A DNA stretch of 41,222 nucleotides from CAZPAN01 sp964581165 (GTDB lineage: Bacteria; Actinomycetota; Coriobacteriia; Coriobacteriales; CADBOM01): NCBI GenBank assembly GCA_964581165.1, contig CAZOMM010000005.1:1-41222 (forward strand), written 5' to 3'. Both the position numbers and the translations under genes were made by a program. Under the pieces are notes generated by a model, which was not told where the DNA came from, ran no database searches, and worked only from the letters and a program-made list of their open reading frames with translations. Of this stretch, positions 32,583-41,059 are shown piece after piece (the first letter of the stretch is position 1; each line of letters starts with the position of its first letter).

Positions 32583-35500
32583 ATGCTAGTCATCGTCCAC
32601 TCACAAGAGGCATCTAATATCCAGGCTCTCCCAGAAGAAGTCTTGGGTGCGCATACAATTCTTGCCCCCTCGGGGAAAGAATTGTTTCAAGTTAAGGCCA
32701 CCAGCGACAACAAGTCTTGGGAGTTTAGCCCATCTACTGGTATCTCTTTTCGCGGAAGCAATATGCCTCATGCAATTGAGATAGCAACAAATCAGTCCTC
32801 TGTGCTGTCGATAATGGATGGCTCAAGTGAGTGGACGGTGATATGTCGACCTAACACACCTGGAGATAGAACCTCAAAAGTAATTGGCTTTACGCAAGAT
32901 ATCGAGTTTACTATCGGCAGATCCGCTGACAATTTAATGGTTTACGACTCCCAGTTTGTTTCGTCTTATCATGCCCGAATTTCTTATCGGGATGGAAGGA
33001 TGTATGTTCGTGATCTTGATTCTGCAAACGGAGTCTTCGTTAATGGAGTTAGGATTAGGTCGGGACTCGAAGTTCCACTTTCAAATGGAAATATCGTCTC
33101 GATTCTTGGCCTAACTATCGTAGTTGGTCGCGGACTTATATCTCATAATAATCCCGGAAATAGGGTCAAAGTTATAGAGAATGGCTCCTTAGTTAACTAT
33201 CAAGCTCCACGTGATGTACCAATCCGTGAAGATATTGACGAAGCCGAGGAGGACTACTTCTATCCGGCCCTAAGGTTCATGCGCTCCATTGAGCCTAAGG
33301 ATTTTTCGATAGATCCTCCACCCCAAAAAGCCAAACCCAACGAAACTCCTCTTTTAATGCGTATAGGCCCGTCGATGATTATGGGTTTAGCTGCTGTTAT
33401 GTCTGCTGCTGTTTCTGTTACCTATATGCTCGATCGGGACAGCGGTAGGCTAAGAGCAATTCCTATGATCTGTATGGCTGTTGCGATGATAGTTGGAAGT
33501 GTGGTTTGGCCAATACTCAATTCTCGATTTGAGAAGCGAAAATACGCACGCGATGAAATGCGCAGAAAAGCAGCGTATTCTGAGTATCTAAGTAAGATGA
33601 AAAGCACATTGCTTGCAGAAATCGAACTTCAATCTCAAATACTTCGAGAAAATTGCGTCTCGCCGCAGGAATGCCTCTTGCATGCCAAGGATGCCGATAG
33701 CTTTTTTATGAGCGAGACACCCTTACATCAAGATTATCTGGATGTACGTCTTGGAATTGGTGATATTTCGCTTGAGGCCAATATCAGATTTCCCGATCAG
33801 AAATTTCAGGTTGAAGAAGATGAGCTGAGAGATGTTGTAGAAAACTTCTCTAAGGAACCTAATATTTTGCGTTCCGTTCCTGTTGCCTTTCATCTAATAG
33901 AAACTCCGGCCCTAGGTATTGTAGGTTCTAGCGAATATACCTCAGGATTTATAAGAAATATCATTATCCAAATTGCATCTAGGCATGCTTATGACAGGGT
34001 AAAGATTGTCTTTTTCTGCGATAAAGCCGATGTGTCCCTATGGCGTTTTGTAAGTCATTTGCCTCATACATTCGACGACGAAGAAGAGACTAGATTTTTT
34101 GCGAGCAGTCTTGACGGAGCAAACGAAGTCGGGATGTTTCTAGATAGACAGCTTACTGCTCGAGAAGAAGCTGCATATCTAGAGGCTCGCGATGCTCGGC
34201 CCTACTATGTGATTGTTTGTACATCTAAAACTATTTTTGATAGAGCAGAATTTATCGAAAGGCTGCTCGAACTAAAGGACAATCTTGGTTTTTCCTTTAT
34301 CGCTGCCGCCCAAAAGATGCATGAGCTCCCAAAACAATGCAAGAGTGTTCTTAACATAGAGCATTCTTCTAAAGCCTACCTTTTAAACCGTGATGATGTT
34401 TCTGGAAAAAGTCTTCAGATCAAACTTGATCCTTTTGTAGAACTAATTCAGGCTGATCACTTTGTCTTTGACATAACAAAACAAAAGCTCGAAATGGGTT
34501 CATCTGGAACTGAACTTCCAGATACATACGGCTTTATGGAGATGTTTGATGTAAGCCAAGTAGAGCATCTTAATGTTTATTCACGTTGGCGCGAAAACAG
34601 CGGTGCTGTTTCTTTAGCCGCTCGAATTGGAGTCGACCAGCTAGGCGAGCCGTTTCTTCTTAACCTACACGAGAAGATACATGGTCCCCATGGTTTGATA
34701 GCTGGCACCACAGGTTCAGGTAAATCGGAGTTCATAATTAGCTACATCCTTTCGATGGCTGTTAATTACTCGCCAGACGATGTTGCCTTTGTACTCATCG
34801 ATTACAAGGGTGGTGGTTTAGCTTCGGCTTTCGAAAATGATCGCTTTGTTTTACCTCATCTCGCTGGAACTATTACAAATCTAGATGGTGCGGCAATCAC
34901 CAGAAGTCTTGTATCAATTAAAAGTGAGTTGCAGCGTCGCCAGCGTTTGTTTAACGATGCGCGCGAAGTTGCAGGCGGCGACAATGTGGATATTTATAAG
35001 TACCTTGATATGTATCGCCAGGGGCGTGTGAGCGAAAAATGCCCGCACCTGATGATAATTGCCGACGAGTTCGCAGAGCTTAAACAACAAGAACCCGAGT
35101 TTATGGATGAGCTTATTTCTGCAGCTCGCATAGGACGCTCTTTGGGGGTACATCTAATACTTGCAACTCAAAAACCCTCTGGCGTTGTCAACGATCAAAT
35201 CTGGTCTAATGCGCGCTTTAAGATCTCTCTAAAAGTTGCAGATGCTGCAGATTCTAAAGAGGTCATTAAGACTCCAGATGCTGCCGAGCTAAAGCAGCCA
35301 GGCAGATTTTATTTAATGGTTGGATATAACGAGCTTTACTCCTTGGGACAATCTGGATATTCGGGAAATACTTACGATCCGGCACGTAGAAGTAACAAGA
35401 AAGATCCAACTGTTGAATACATTGGCGATACAGGACGGGTTTTGATGAGCATGAAAATGCCCAAACCAAAGTCTCAAGACGATTCTAAGTCTGAGTTAGT

Positions 35501-37136
35501 TGCGGTCCTTGAGCATGTTTGCGAAGTTGCCACAACGCATAACAGCATTACACGACCTCTATGGTTGCCCCCGCTTGCTACCTGGATTGCCTTGGAAGAT
35601 CTACGGGCAAAGTATTCGCTTGCCTGGCAAGACAACTTCAATTTGGTGGCTTTGCTTGGAGAATTGGATGCCCCAGCAAGACAGGAACAGCATCCAGTGT
35701 GCATTGATCTTAGCGGTAACGGCAGTTTGATAGTTTATGGAGCTGCTGATGCTGGAGCCGAGATGATGCTACAGACAATGCTCTGTTCCTTAATACTTAG
35801 CCACAGCCCGCAGACCCTTAATGCGTATGTACTTGATTTTGGGACTCAATCTCTTACGGCTTTTGCAGAAGCTCCCCAGGTGGGAGATGTTGTTATTTTT
35901 AGCGACGAAGAGAGGGTCAATAGGTTTTTTGACTTTATCGAAGGACTAATAGCTCAAAGACGTGAGTTGTTTGCAAGCTACGGGGGTAGCTTCCAAAGAT
36001 ATTGCTCACAAAACTCCGACTGCCCAGCAATACTGGTTGTTATTAACGGAATTGCAGCCTTTTTAGATACTTTTTCAGACTTAGAAGATAGGTTGCAGCG
36101 CTTTTTGCGCGAGGCTCCTTCTGCTGGCATCAGCATAATTGCCTGCGGAGAGACTATTACTTCTGTGCGTGTGAGAATGCGATCGAGCTTTAGGCAAGCT
36201 GTTTGCTGTGAGCTAACTGATATTGCAGATTACACCATGCTTTTTGGGTCTGTGCGAGATATTCCACTTCCCAGAGGTTTTGGAAGGGGTCTTGTGTCGC
36301 TCGATGAGCAAACTTATCTATTCCAAGCAGCTTCGATAGCTTCTCAAGATGAACAAGAATTCGAAAAAATTGCTGCTATAGGCAAAAACTTAAGTCAAAA
36401 ATACGAAGATAGAGCAGCTTCAATTCCAGTTGCTCCCAAGATTATTAGCCCGCATATGGCAACTAAATTCGAAGTTTTGCCGCGAACAATTCCAATTGGT
36501 GTTTATGACGACAATCTGCAGACAGCAGTTCTAGATTTTTCTGATGATCCAATTTGTAGATGCGTTTTTCAAAAGAAGAAGACTGGCTCTGAGTTTATGG
36601 ATGCTTTAATCCAAACAGCTGTAATGCTTCCAAATTGGAATGTAATTGTTTTGGATATTATTGAGCTAATGAAGTCAAAGCCCCGCGCCTGTCTTTTGGC
36701 AACACGCAAGACAGATGCTGCTTCTAGTTATCTAAAAGAAATTATTTCCAAAACAACTCAGTCGTCAGAAAAATCTCACTTATTTATTGTTTCTGGAATT
36801 AGCACGCTAATTAAATCAATGGATTCTGCTTTGGCAGGAGAGTTTAAAAACTATCTAAAGCTACTAAATTCTTCGGATCAAAATTACTTTGTACTTTTAG
36901 ATGGCATAGATACTGTCGACTATCACTACGAGGACTGGTTTAAAGCCCATATGACCAACAAAGATGGTTTATGGGTTGGCTCAGGTGCCGATTCTCAATC
37001 GAGCATTTCTCTTAATTACAACGTCAAATATAAAAAAGGTCTCTCTCAGGACGACTCCTATGGCTACATGGCAGAGGCTGGTAATGCCCGCTTTGTATAC
37101 CTCGTAAAAACTCAGGACAGCGATAGAGAGGAATAA
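32583..37136 (+). CDS. essC: EssC-type FtsK/SpoIIIE ATPase with FHA domain
   Basis: A 1517-residue T7SS motor. Residues 1-95 may be a degenerate first FHA; residues about 105-182 form a clear FHA (TIGRS; SSYHA; DSANGVFVNG), though the binding Arg of SRxH is Ser. Two membrane helices lie at about 262-281 and 292-312. The first ATPase domain is intact: Walker A GTTGSGKS with Lys 714, and Walker B MIIADE with Asp 828 and Glu 829. The second (GAADAGAEM) and third (QKKKTGSEFM) lack the Walker A Lys pattern, so only one appears catalytic. Membrane motor that drives export of the neighbouring WXG100 and LXG proteins. Two bases precede the DUF4176 gene. Confidence 0.93.
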   Translation: MLVIVHSQEASNIQALPEEVLGAHTILAPSGKELFQVKATSDNKSWEFSPSTGISFRGSNMPHAIEIATNQSSVLSIMDGSSEWTVICRPNTPGDRTSKVIGFTQDIEFTIGRSADNLMVYDSQFVSSYHARISYRDGRMYVRDLDSANGVFVNGVRIRSGLEVPLSNGNIVSILGLTIVVGRGLISHNNPGNRVKVIENGSLVNYQAPRDVPIREDIDEAEEDYFYPALRFMRSIEPKDFSIDPPPQKAKPNETPLLMRIGPSMIMGLAAVMSAAVSVTYMLDRDSGRLRAIPMICMAVAMIVGSVVWPILNSRFEKRKYARDEMRRKAAYSEYLSKMKSTLLAEIELQSQILRENCVSPQECLLHAKDADSFFMSETPLHQDYLDVRLGIGDISLEANIRFPDQKFQVEEDELRDVVENFSKEPNILRSVPVAFHLIETPALGIVGSSEYTSGFIRNIIIQIASRHAYDRVKIVFFCDKADVSLWRFVSHLPHTFDDEEETRFFASSLDGANEVGMFLDRQLTAREEAAYLEARDARPYYVIVCTSKTIFDRAEFIERLLELKDNLGFSFIAAAQKMHELPKQCKSVLNIEHSSKAYLLNRDDVSGKSLQIKLDPFVELIQADHFVFDITKQKLEMGSSGTELPDTYGFMEMFDVSQVEHLNVYSRWRENSGAVSLAARIGVDQLGEPFLLNLHEKIHGPHGLIAGTTGSGKSEFIISYILSMAVNYSPDDVAFVLIDYKGGGLASAFENDRFVLPHLAGTITNLDGAAITRSLVSIKSELQRRQRLFNDAREVAGGDNVDIYKYLDMYRQGRVSEKCPHLMIIADEFAELKQQEPEFMDELISAARIGRSLGVHLILATQKPSGVVNDQIWSNARFKISLKVADAADSKEVIKTPDAAELKQPGRFYLMVGYNELYSLGQSGYSGNTYDPARRSNKKDPTVEYIGDTGRVLMSMKMPKPKSQDDSKSELVAVLEHVCEVATTHNSITRPLWLPPLATWIALEDLRAKYSLAWQDNFNLVALLGELDAPARQEQHPVCIDLSGNGSLIVYGAADAGAEMMLQTMLCSLILSHSPQTLNAYVLDFGTQSLTAFAEAPQVGDVVIFSDEERVNRFFDFIEGLIAQRRELFASYGGSFQRYCSQNSDCPAILVVINGIAAFLDTFSDLEDRLQRFLREAPSAGISIIACGETITSVRVRMRSSFRQAVCCELTDIADYTMLFGSVRDIPLPRGFGRGLVSLDEQTYLFQAASIASQDEQEFEKIAAIGKNLSQKYEDRAASIPVAPKIISPHMATKFEVLPRTIPIGVYDDNLQTAVLDFSDDPICRCVFQKKKTGSEFMDALIQTAVMLPNWNVIVLDIIELMKSKPRACLLATRKTDAASSYLKEIISKTTQSSEKSHLFIVSGISTLIKSMDSALAGEFKNYLKLLNSSDQNYFVLLDGIDTVDYHYEDWFKAHMTNKDGLWVGSGADSQSSISLNYNVKYKKGLSQDDSYGYMAEAGNARFVYLVKTQDSDREE

Positions 37137-37138
37137 CA

Positions 37139-37465
37139 ATGATCGAAGCTCCGAATTTTCTACCACTTGGATCAGTTATCAATCTTGAGGGCAATCCTCA
37201 TAGGCTAATGATCTTGTCTAGAGCAGTTTTATCCGTAAACGAAGAAAACAACGAAAAAGAGTATTACGACTATGCGGGCTGTTTATTCCCCGAGGGAATG
37301 CAGGGCAATGTGTTTATCTATTTCAATCACGAAAACATCGAAAACGTTCATTTTGAGGGTCTAGAAGACGAAGAGAGCCAACAATCTCTCGACCTTATCT
37401 ATCAGGTCTTAGAAAAGACCGACTACAAGAAAGGTCAACCTGGCCGCATAGAGGCTGAGTGGTAG
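37139..37465 (+). CDS. DUF4176 protein
   Basis: A 108-residue cytosolic protein of DUF4176, recognisable by LPLGSVINLEGNPHRLMIL near the start and YDYAGCLFPEGMQGN in the middle. DUF4176 proteins accompany T7SSb loci in Firmicutes; no reaction is known. Length is normal (about 100). It starts two bases after EssC, so translation is probably coupled. Role in secretion is inferred from the recurrent neighbourhood. Confidence 0.82.
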   Translation: MIEAPNFLPLGSVINLEGNPHRLMILSRAVLSVNEENNEKEYYDYAGCLFPEGMQGNVFIYFNHENIENVHFEGLEDEESQQSLDLIYQVLEKTDYKKGQPGRIEAEW

Positions 37466-37474
37466 GAGATACAA

Positions 37475-37885
37475 ATGGAACTAACTGTTGAATCCATCAA
37501 TCGGCAAATTAATTACTGGACTGATCAATACGAGCAGGCTAAGGCCAATAACAATGCCTTAAATGAGCGGATAGCTGAGCTCGATGCTGCTATTGCTTAT
37601 GTTGATACAGCTCTTTCTGATGCAAGGACCTATTTAAAAGAAACAAAGAAACTTGGAGAAGATACTTTGTGGTGTGGTCGGCGCAAAAACACCAACAGTT
37701 CTTATTGCTCTTATGCTGTTTCAACTGCCGAAAATTTAAAAACTAGTATTTCTAACTATAAAAGTCAGATCAAATCTGAACGCTGGGCCCTAAAAAGTCA
37801 GGTAAACGTCCTAGTTCAGCTAATAAGCTCAGCCGAGAATACTATCAACGATCTAACTGATGCACTTAGTAATTTATTTGATTAA
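37475..37885 (+). CDS. Small helical T7SS partner (DUF5082/YwqH-like, WxG-bearing)
   Basis: A 136-residue protein predicted as a two-helix coiled coil (residues about 1-60 and 80-130). A turn around residue 66 reads LWCGRRK, that is a W-x-G as in WXG100 turns, which suggests an ESAT-6-like hairpin. Position before another small helical gene and an LXG gene matches the B. subtilis ywqH-ywqI-ywqJ order (DUF5082, DUF5344, LXG toxin). In such loci the small proteins bind the LXG domain and help target it for export. Family identity is a resemblance, not certain. Confidence 0.6.
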   Translation: MELTVESINRQINYWTDQYEQAKANNNALNERIAELDAAIAYVDTALSDARTYLKETKKLGEDTLWCGRRKNTNSSYCSYAVSTAENLKTSISNYKSQIKSERWALKSQVNVLVQLISSAENTINDLTDALSNLFD

Positions 37886-37927
37886 AAGCATTTCTGATTA
37901 ATCATAGTTCTCAAGAAGGGGCGATTA

Positions 37928-38275
37928 ATGAGGGGCGAAAATATTTTAGTTCAAGAAAACCAACTTAAAGACGTATACCTAAAGCTAGTTGACTCTAAGA
38001 ACAATCTAACTTCTATTAGTGTTGATTTACCAGGACGAAGTTCTAGTTCTACGGCGATGGATACGTTTGAAAGTAATTTTAAAGATACTCAAAGCATTAT
38101 CGAAACCTATAGCACTCTATTTACCAACGACATCGAAAACTATAAAACGGCTTACGAAACATTAATAGAATCCGAAAAAGATATTGCTCGTAGGAACTTT
38201 ATTAACAAACCACCGACTTCTTCTATCAAAGGCCGGAGCGGCAGTGGCAGCGGCGGTGGCGGAGGCTTTCGTTAA
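37928..38275 (+). CDS. Small helical T7SS partner (DUF5344/YwqI-like)
   Basis: A 115-residue protein, mainly helical with an Asp/Glu/Lys-rich pattern, ending in a Ser/Gly tail (GSGSGGGGGFR). The tail resembles the C-terminus of the DUF2207 protein, probably by convergence. Placement between the WxG-bearing partner and the LXG gene suggests it is the second LXG-binding chaperone or co-substrate. GAAGGGGCG lies about 7 bases before the ATG. A separate spacer of 42 bases precedes it. Confidence 0.55.
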   Translation: MRGENILVQENQLKDVYLKLVDSKNNLTSISVDLPGRSSSSTAMDTFESNFKDTQSIIETYSTLFTNDIENYKTAYETLIESEKDIARRNFINKPPTSSIKGRSGSGSGGGGGFR

Positions 38276-38291
38276 TGGAAGGAGGTAAGCC

Positions 38292-39749
38292 GTGGCTACC
38301 ATATATAGCGTAGATCTTCAGGAAACAAGTGAATCTATAATAAACTACTGCGCACTGCTAGAAGATGCATATTCTGATGCAAGCAATTCAATGACCCTGC
38401 TAATTAATAACCCAAGCTTTCAAGGAAGAGCTGCGGCAGCTGTTAAATGCTATTTTTCTGAAGTGCACATGAATCTTTTTGCGAGCTTTGTTATCCTCGC
38501 AAATCACTTATGCAATCTATTTCATGTTTATAGCGCTAGATACACCGGAAATCCCGTAAATGAAACAGCGGCAGAAACCGGAGAGGCCATCTTGCCAACC
38601 AGCGAGATGGATAGTATGTCTAGTCAAATAGACAGCCTAAAAGCAGGACACCTTGTATCTATAGGGGATAGTCTGAGTAAGGCTGCAAGTTGTGTTTCGA
38701 ACGCAGGAGTTTCTATAACTACTCCTACAACAAATTCTGCTGAAAGTTCATTAAATACAATCGTTAATGACTTGATTAAGCTTATCGAGGCAATTCACGA
38801 GTCCGAAGCTCAGGGAGAAGCTGAGTTTTCTGATGATTCGGATTTTTCAGTTGCAAAAAATGCTCTTGATAAAGCTATTTCAACCTGCAGCAAACCCGGA
38901 TACATGATTTCATATACACCAGGTGCAATCAGTTCTATAACTGACTTTTCCGATCTATCAAACGCCCTGGCTAATATGAATGAGTATGCATCAGAAAATC
39001 AGGAGCTAATAATCCAGGCTCAGACCGTCCTTGCCAGTCAAAAACAAACTAGACTAGAGATAATTTATGAAGAAGAGGCAGCCAAGAAAGCATTTTGGAG
39101 TACTCTTGCAACGATTGCAGTTACAGCTGCTGCAATAATTGGAACCGTAGCTCTAGTTACAACCACAGGTCCAATTGGAATAGCATTTGCACTTAAAACA
39201 GCGTCTGTACTTATTACTGCATACAATGCCGGTACACGTATTGGCAATCTTATAGATCAAGCTTCTGGAAACAGCGCAAGTGATGTTGTAGAAATCGATT
39301 CAGGAGATTTGTCCAAAGCTAAAATAGTTGCAGATTATTATGAAAAATCCATGGCTGGAGACCAAGATCTTGCCGATGCTGAGATTCTAAACTATGTTTC
39401 AAGTAAGGTTGTTGGGGAACTAGCATCTGATTATGCTTCTCAGTTTTCTGATAACGAAAACTTAACTGACATGGTTGGCAGTGTTGCATCCAAAGGCACT
39501 TCGTTTGCTATTTCGAGTACTGTTAGTGGAAGTGTTTCTTTTACAGGAGTTGGCACTCTTGTAACCGGAGTAGTAACTGTTGTTAGTGACTGCTTTACAG
39601 CAGAAGCTGACGAAGCTTTAGAAGAATGTCTCACAGAAATGCAGAATCTTAACGAAACTATGTCTCACATTGGTCAGTCTACAATCGAGATTGAGTGCGA
39701 TTGGGCAAACACTGAACAAGCAATAAGTAGCACTGAGGTCTCTACATGA
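38292..39749 (+). CDS. LXG-domain T7SS effector-like protein with hydrophobic C-terminal part
   Basis: A 485-residue protein. The N-terminal 240 residues match the LXG pattern: helical, with SFQGRAAAAVKCYFSEVHMN and the following LANHLCNLFHVYSARY. LXG proteins are T7SSb-exported antibacterial toxins or colonisation factors. The C-terminal half has no nuclease, NADase or lipase motif. It contains a long Ala/Gly/Thr-rich hydrophobic stretch (about 268-312) and a second (about 404-433), resembling glycine-zipper pore-forming regions as in TelE-type LXG toxins. No separate immunity gene follows; the next gene is the EsaB-like one, overlapping by four bases (ATGA). The start is a GTG at 38292 behind GGAGG (38280-38284). 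Function as a toxin is inferred. Confidence 0.72.
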   Translation: MATIYSVDLQETSESIINYCALLEDAYSDASNSMTLLINNPSFQGRAAAAVKCYFSEVHMNLFASFVILANHLCNLFHVYSARYTGNPVNETAAETGEAILPTSEMDSMSSQIDSLKAGHLVSIGDSLSKAASCVSNAGVSITTPTTNSAESSLNTIVNDLIKLIEAIHESEAQGEAEFSDDSDFSVAKNALDKAISTCSKPGYMISYTPGAISSITDFSDLSNALANMNEYASENQELIIQAQTVLASQKQTRLEIIYEEEAAKKAFWSTLATIAVTAAAIIGTVALVTTTGPIGIAFALKTASVLITAYNAGTRIGNLIDQASGNSASDVVEIDSGDLSKAKIVADYYEKSMAGDQDLADAEILNYVSSKVVGELASDYASQFSDNENLTDMVGSVASKGTSFAISSTVSGSVSFTGVGTLVTGVVTVVSDCFTAEADEALEECLTEMQNLNETMSHIGQSTIEIECDWANTEQAISSTEVST

Positions 39750-40000
39750 AGCAAAAAGTCCTATTTGAGGTGATACTTCCTGTTAATGAGGGCCACTACG
39801 ATTTTTGGGTTCCTCGCGATGCCAGCATGCAAATTGTCACTCAGCTAATAAGCCAGGCCATGCAGGTTATCGAACCAGATTTTTATCTATCTACGCCAGA
39901 TGCAGCACTGCTTTATGTACGCACTGGAGAGATTCAAAACCCCTTTGCTACTGTTGCAGAGATTGGTTTTACAAATGGAGATAAATTTATCTTGATATAG
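39746..40000 (+). CDS. esaB: EsaB/YukD-like ubiquitin-fold protein
   Basis: An 84-residue protein with a ubiquitin-like pattern: beta hairpin start (KVLFEVILPVNEGHYDFWVP), a helix (QIVTQLISQAMQVI) and a C-terminal strand ending FTNGDKFILI. EsaB/YukD are small cytosolic T7SSb components with this fold; their exact role is regulatory or structural. Length fits (about 80). Four-base overlap with the LXG gene indicates translational coupling. Confidence 0.75.
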   Translation: MKQKVLFEVILPVNEGHYDFWVPRDASMQIVTQLISQAMQVIEPDFYLSTPDAALLYVRTGEIQNPFATVAEIGFTNGDKFILI

Positions 40001-40017
40001 CTGTGCTAGAGGATTAG

Positions 40018-41025
40018 ATGAAGTTTAAATACAAAAAAGCAAGCTCCTCCAAAAGCGGGGAGCTTGTGGTTATATCTGAAAAAAACGATGAACTAAAGTA
40101 CGAAGAGTCAAAAAAGCTTATCCATTGTCTAGATGATGTCTTGTTGCCTTTGAGGATAAACAAAGACAAAGACAAATATAGATTCACTTATATACTTGAA
40201 CAGGATCAACCCTTATATGATTTTTTAGGCGGATCCGTATCTGATGACCTCTTCAGGTGCATACTTAATTCGTTTTTAAGACTTGCAAAAACATGTGAAA
40301 CAAACGACTTGGCTTTGCATAGAACCTGTTTTTACACCGATTATATTTATCTAAATCCCCAAAAAACTTCTCTCCATTTTGCTTACATTCCTTTGACTAC
40401 AAATAAGTCTGCATCAGATGGCCCTATTGATGCCCTTGGACAAATAATGGAATGGGCATCGGGTGGCCTTTCGGCTCAGTCGCGCGTTATCTACACAAAG
40501 GTTATAGATTTTGTTAGGGCATCTAATGGGATTTTTAATAGATTTATCTACGAAGAAATGCTTCAAAATGCTGGAATTATCGCTTCAAACAATACAATAT
40601 CCCAGTTTCCCCAAGTAGACACTCTGCGTCTTGATAATCGTGATGAGCATGGGTGGGACGATTGGAAAAATCAGCCTGCTTCTCCCAATATAAATACACA
40701 ACCATCAGCTGGGGGACTTACCAAAGGGCAGGGACAGCTTTTTGTAGGACTTGAAGATGAGTCCTTAATTTGGGAGCTAAAGAAAAAAGAAAACATACTT
40801 GGCAGGTCGCCCAATTGTGATATATGCATTACCAATTCCACTGACATCAGTCGTGAACATGCAAAAATTCTTTTAGATAACGACATGGCTTTTGTTGAGG
40901 ATCTTGACTCTCTAAATGGAACCTTTGTCAACGATGATAGGGTTTATCCTGGCGAGAGGCGTATGTTGTCTCCAAGAGATAAGCTAAAAATATCCAACTT
41001 GACCTTAAAATTGTTTGTTAAGTAG
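40018..41025 (+). CDS. FHA protein with DUF6382/EssB-like N-domain
   Basis: A 335-residue cytosolic protein, last in the operon. Residues 1 to about 170 resemble the first gene's N-terminal domain (RTCFYTDYIYLNPQKTSLHF with FAYIPL aligns with its DYIFYDPQTSRFYFLYLPF). The layout also recalls the pseudokinase-like cytosolic domain of EssB, but the membrane helix of EssB is missing. Residues about 258-335 form an FHA domain with all marks (LGRSPNCDI; SREHAKI; SLNGTFVND). It may be the functional replacement for EssB, coupling a phosphothreonine signal to the machine. The two terminal FHA genes bracket the operon. Confidence 0.8.
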   Translation: MKFKYKKASSSKSGELVVISEKNDELKYEESKKLIHCLDDVLLPLRINKDKDKYRFTYILEQDQPLYDFLGGSVSDDLFRCILNSFLRLAKTCETNDLALHRTCFYTDYIYLNPQKTSLHFAYIPLTTNKSASDGPIDALGQIMEWASGGLSAQSRVIYTKVIDFVRASNGIFNRFIYEEMLQNAGIIASNNTISQFPQVDTLRLDNRDEHGWDDWKNQPASPNINTQPSAGGLTKGQGQLFVGLEDESLIWELKKKENILGRSPNCDICITNSTDISREHAKILLDNDMAFVEDLDSLNGTFVNDDRVYPGERRMLSPRDKLKISNLTLKLFVK

Positions 41026-41030
41026 GGGTG

Positions 41031-41059
41031 TGGACATTTTTTGGACATTTTTTGGACAT
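41031..41059 (+). repeat. TGGACATTTTT tandem repeat after the operon
   Basis: Two full copies of TGGACATTTTT (41031-41041 and 41042-41052) and a partial third (41053-41059) directly follow the last stop. The T-runs might help terminate transcription, but no stem precedes them. Confidence 0.8.

Noticed and set aside
19381..41025. Prophage or integrative element carrying the T7SS
   Set aside because: No integrase, att-like repeats, tRNA gene, relaxase, or phage structural gene is visible in the window.
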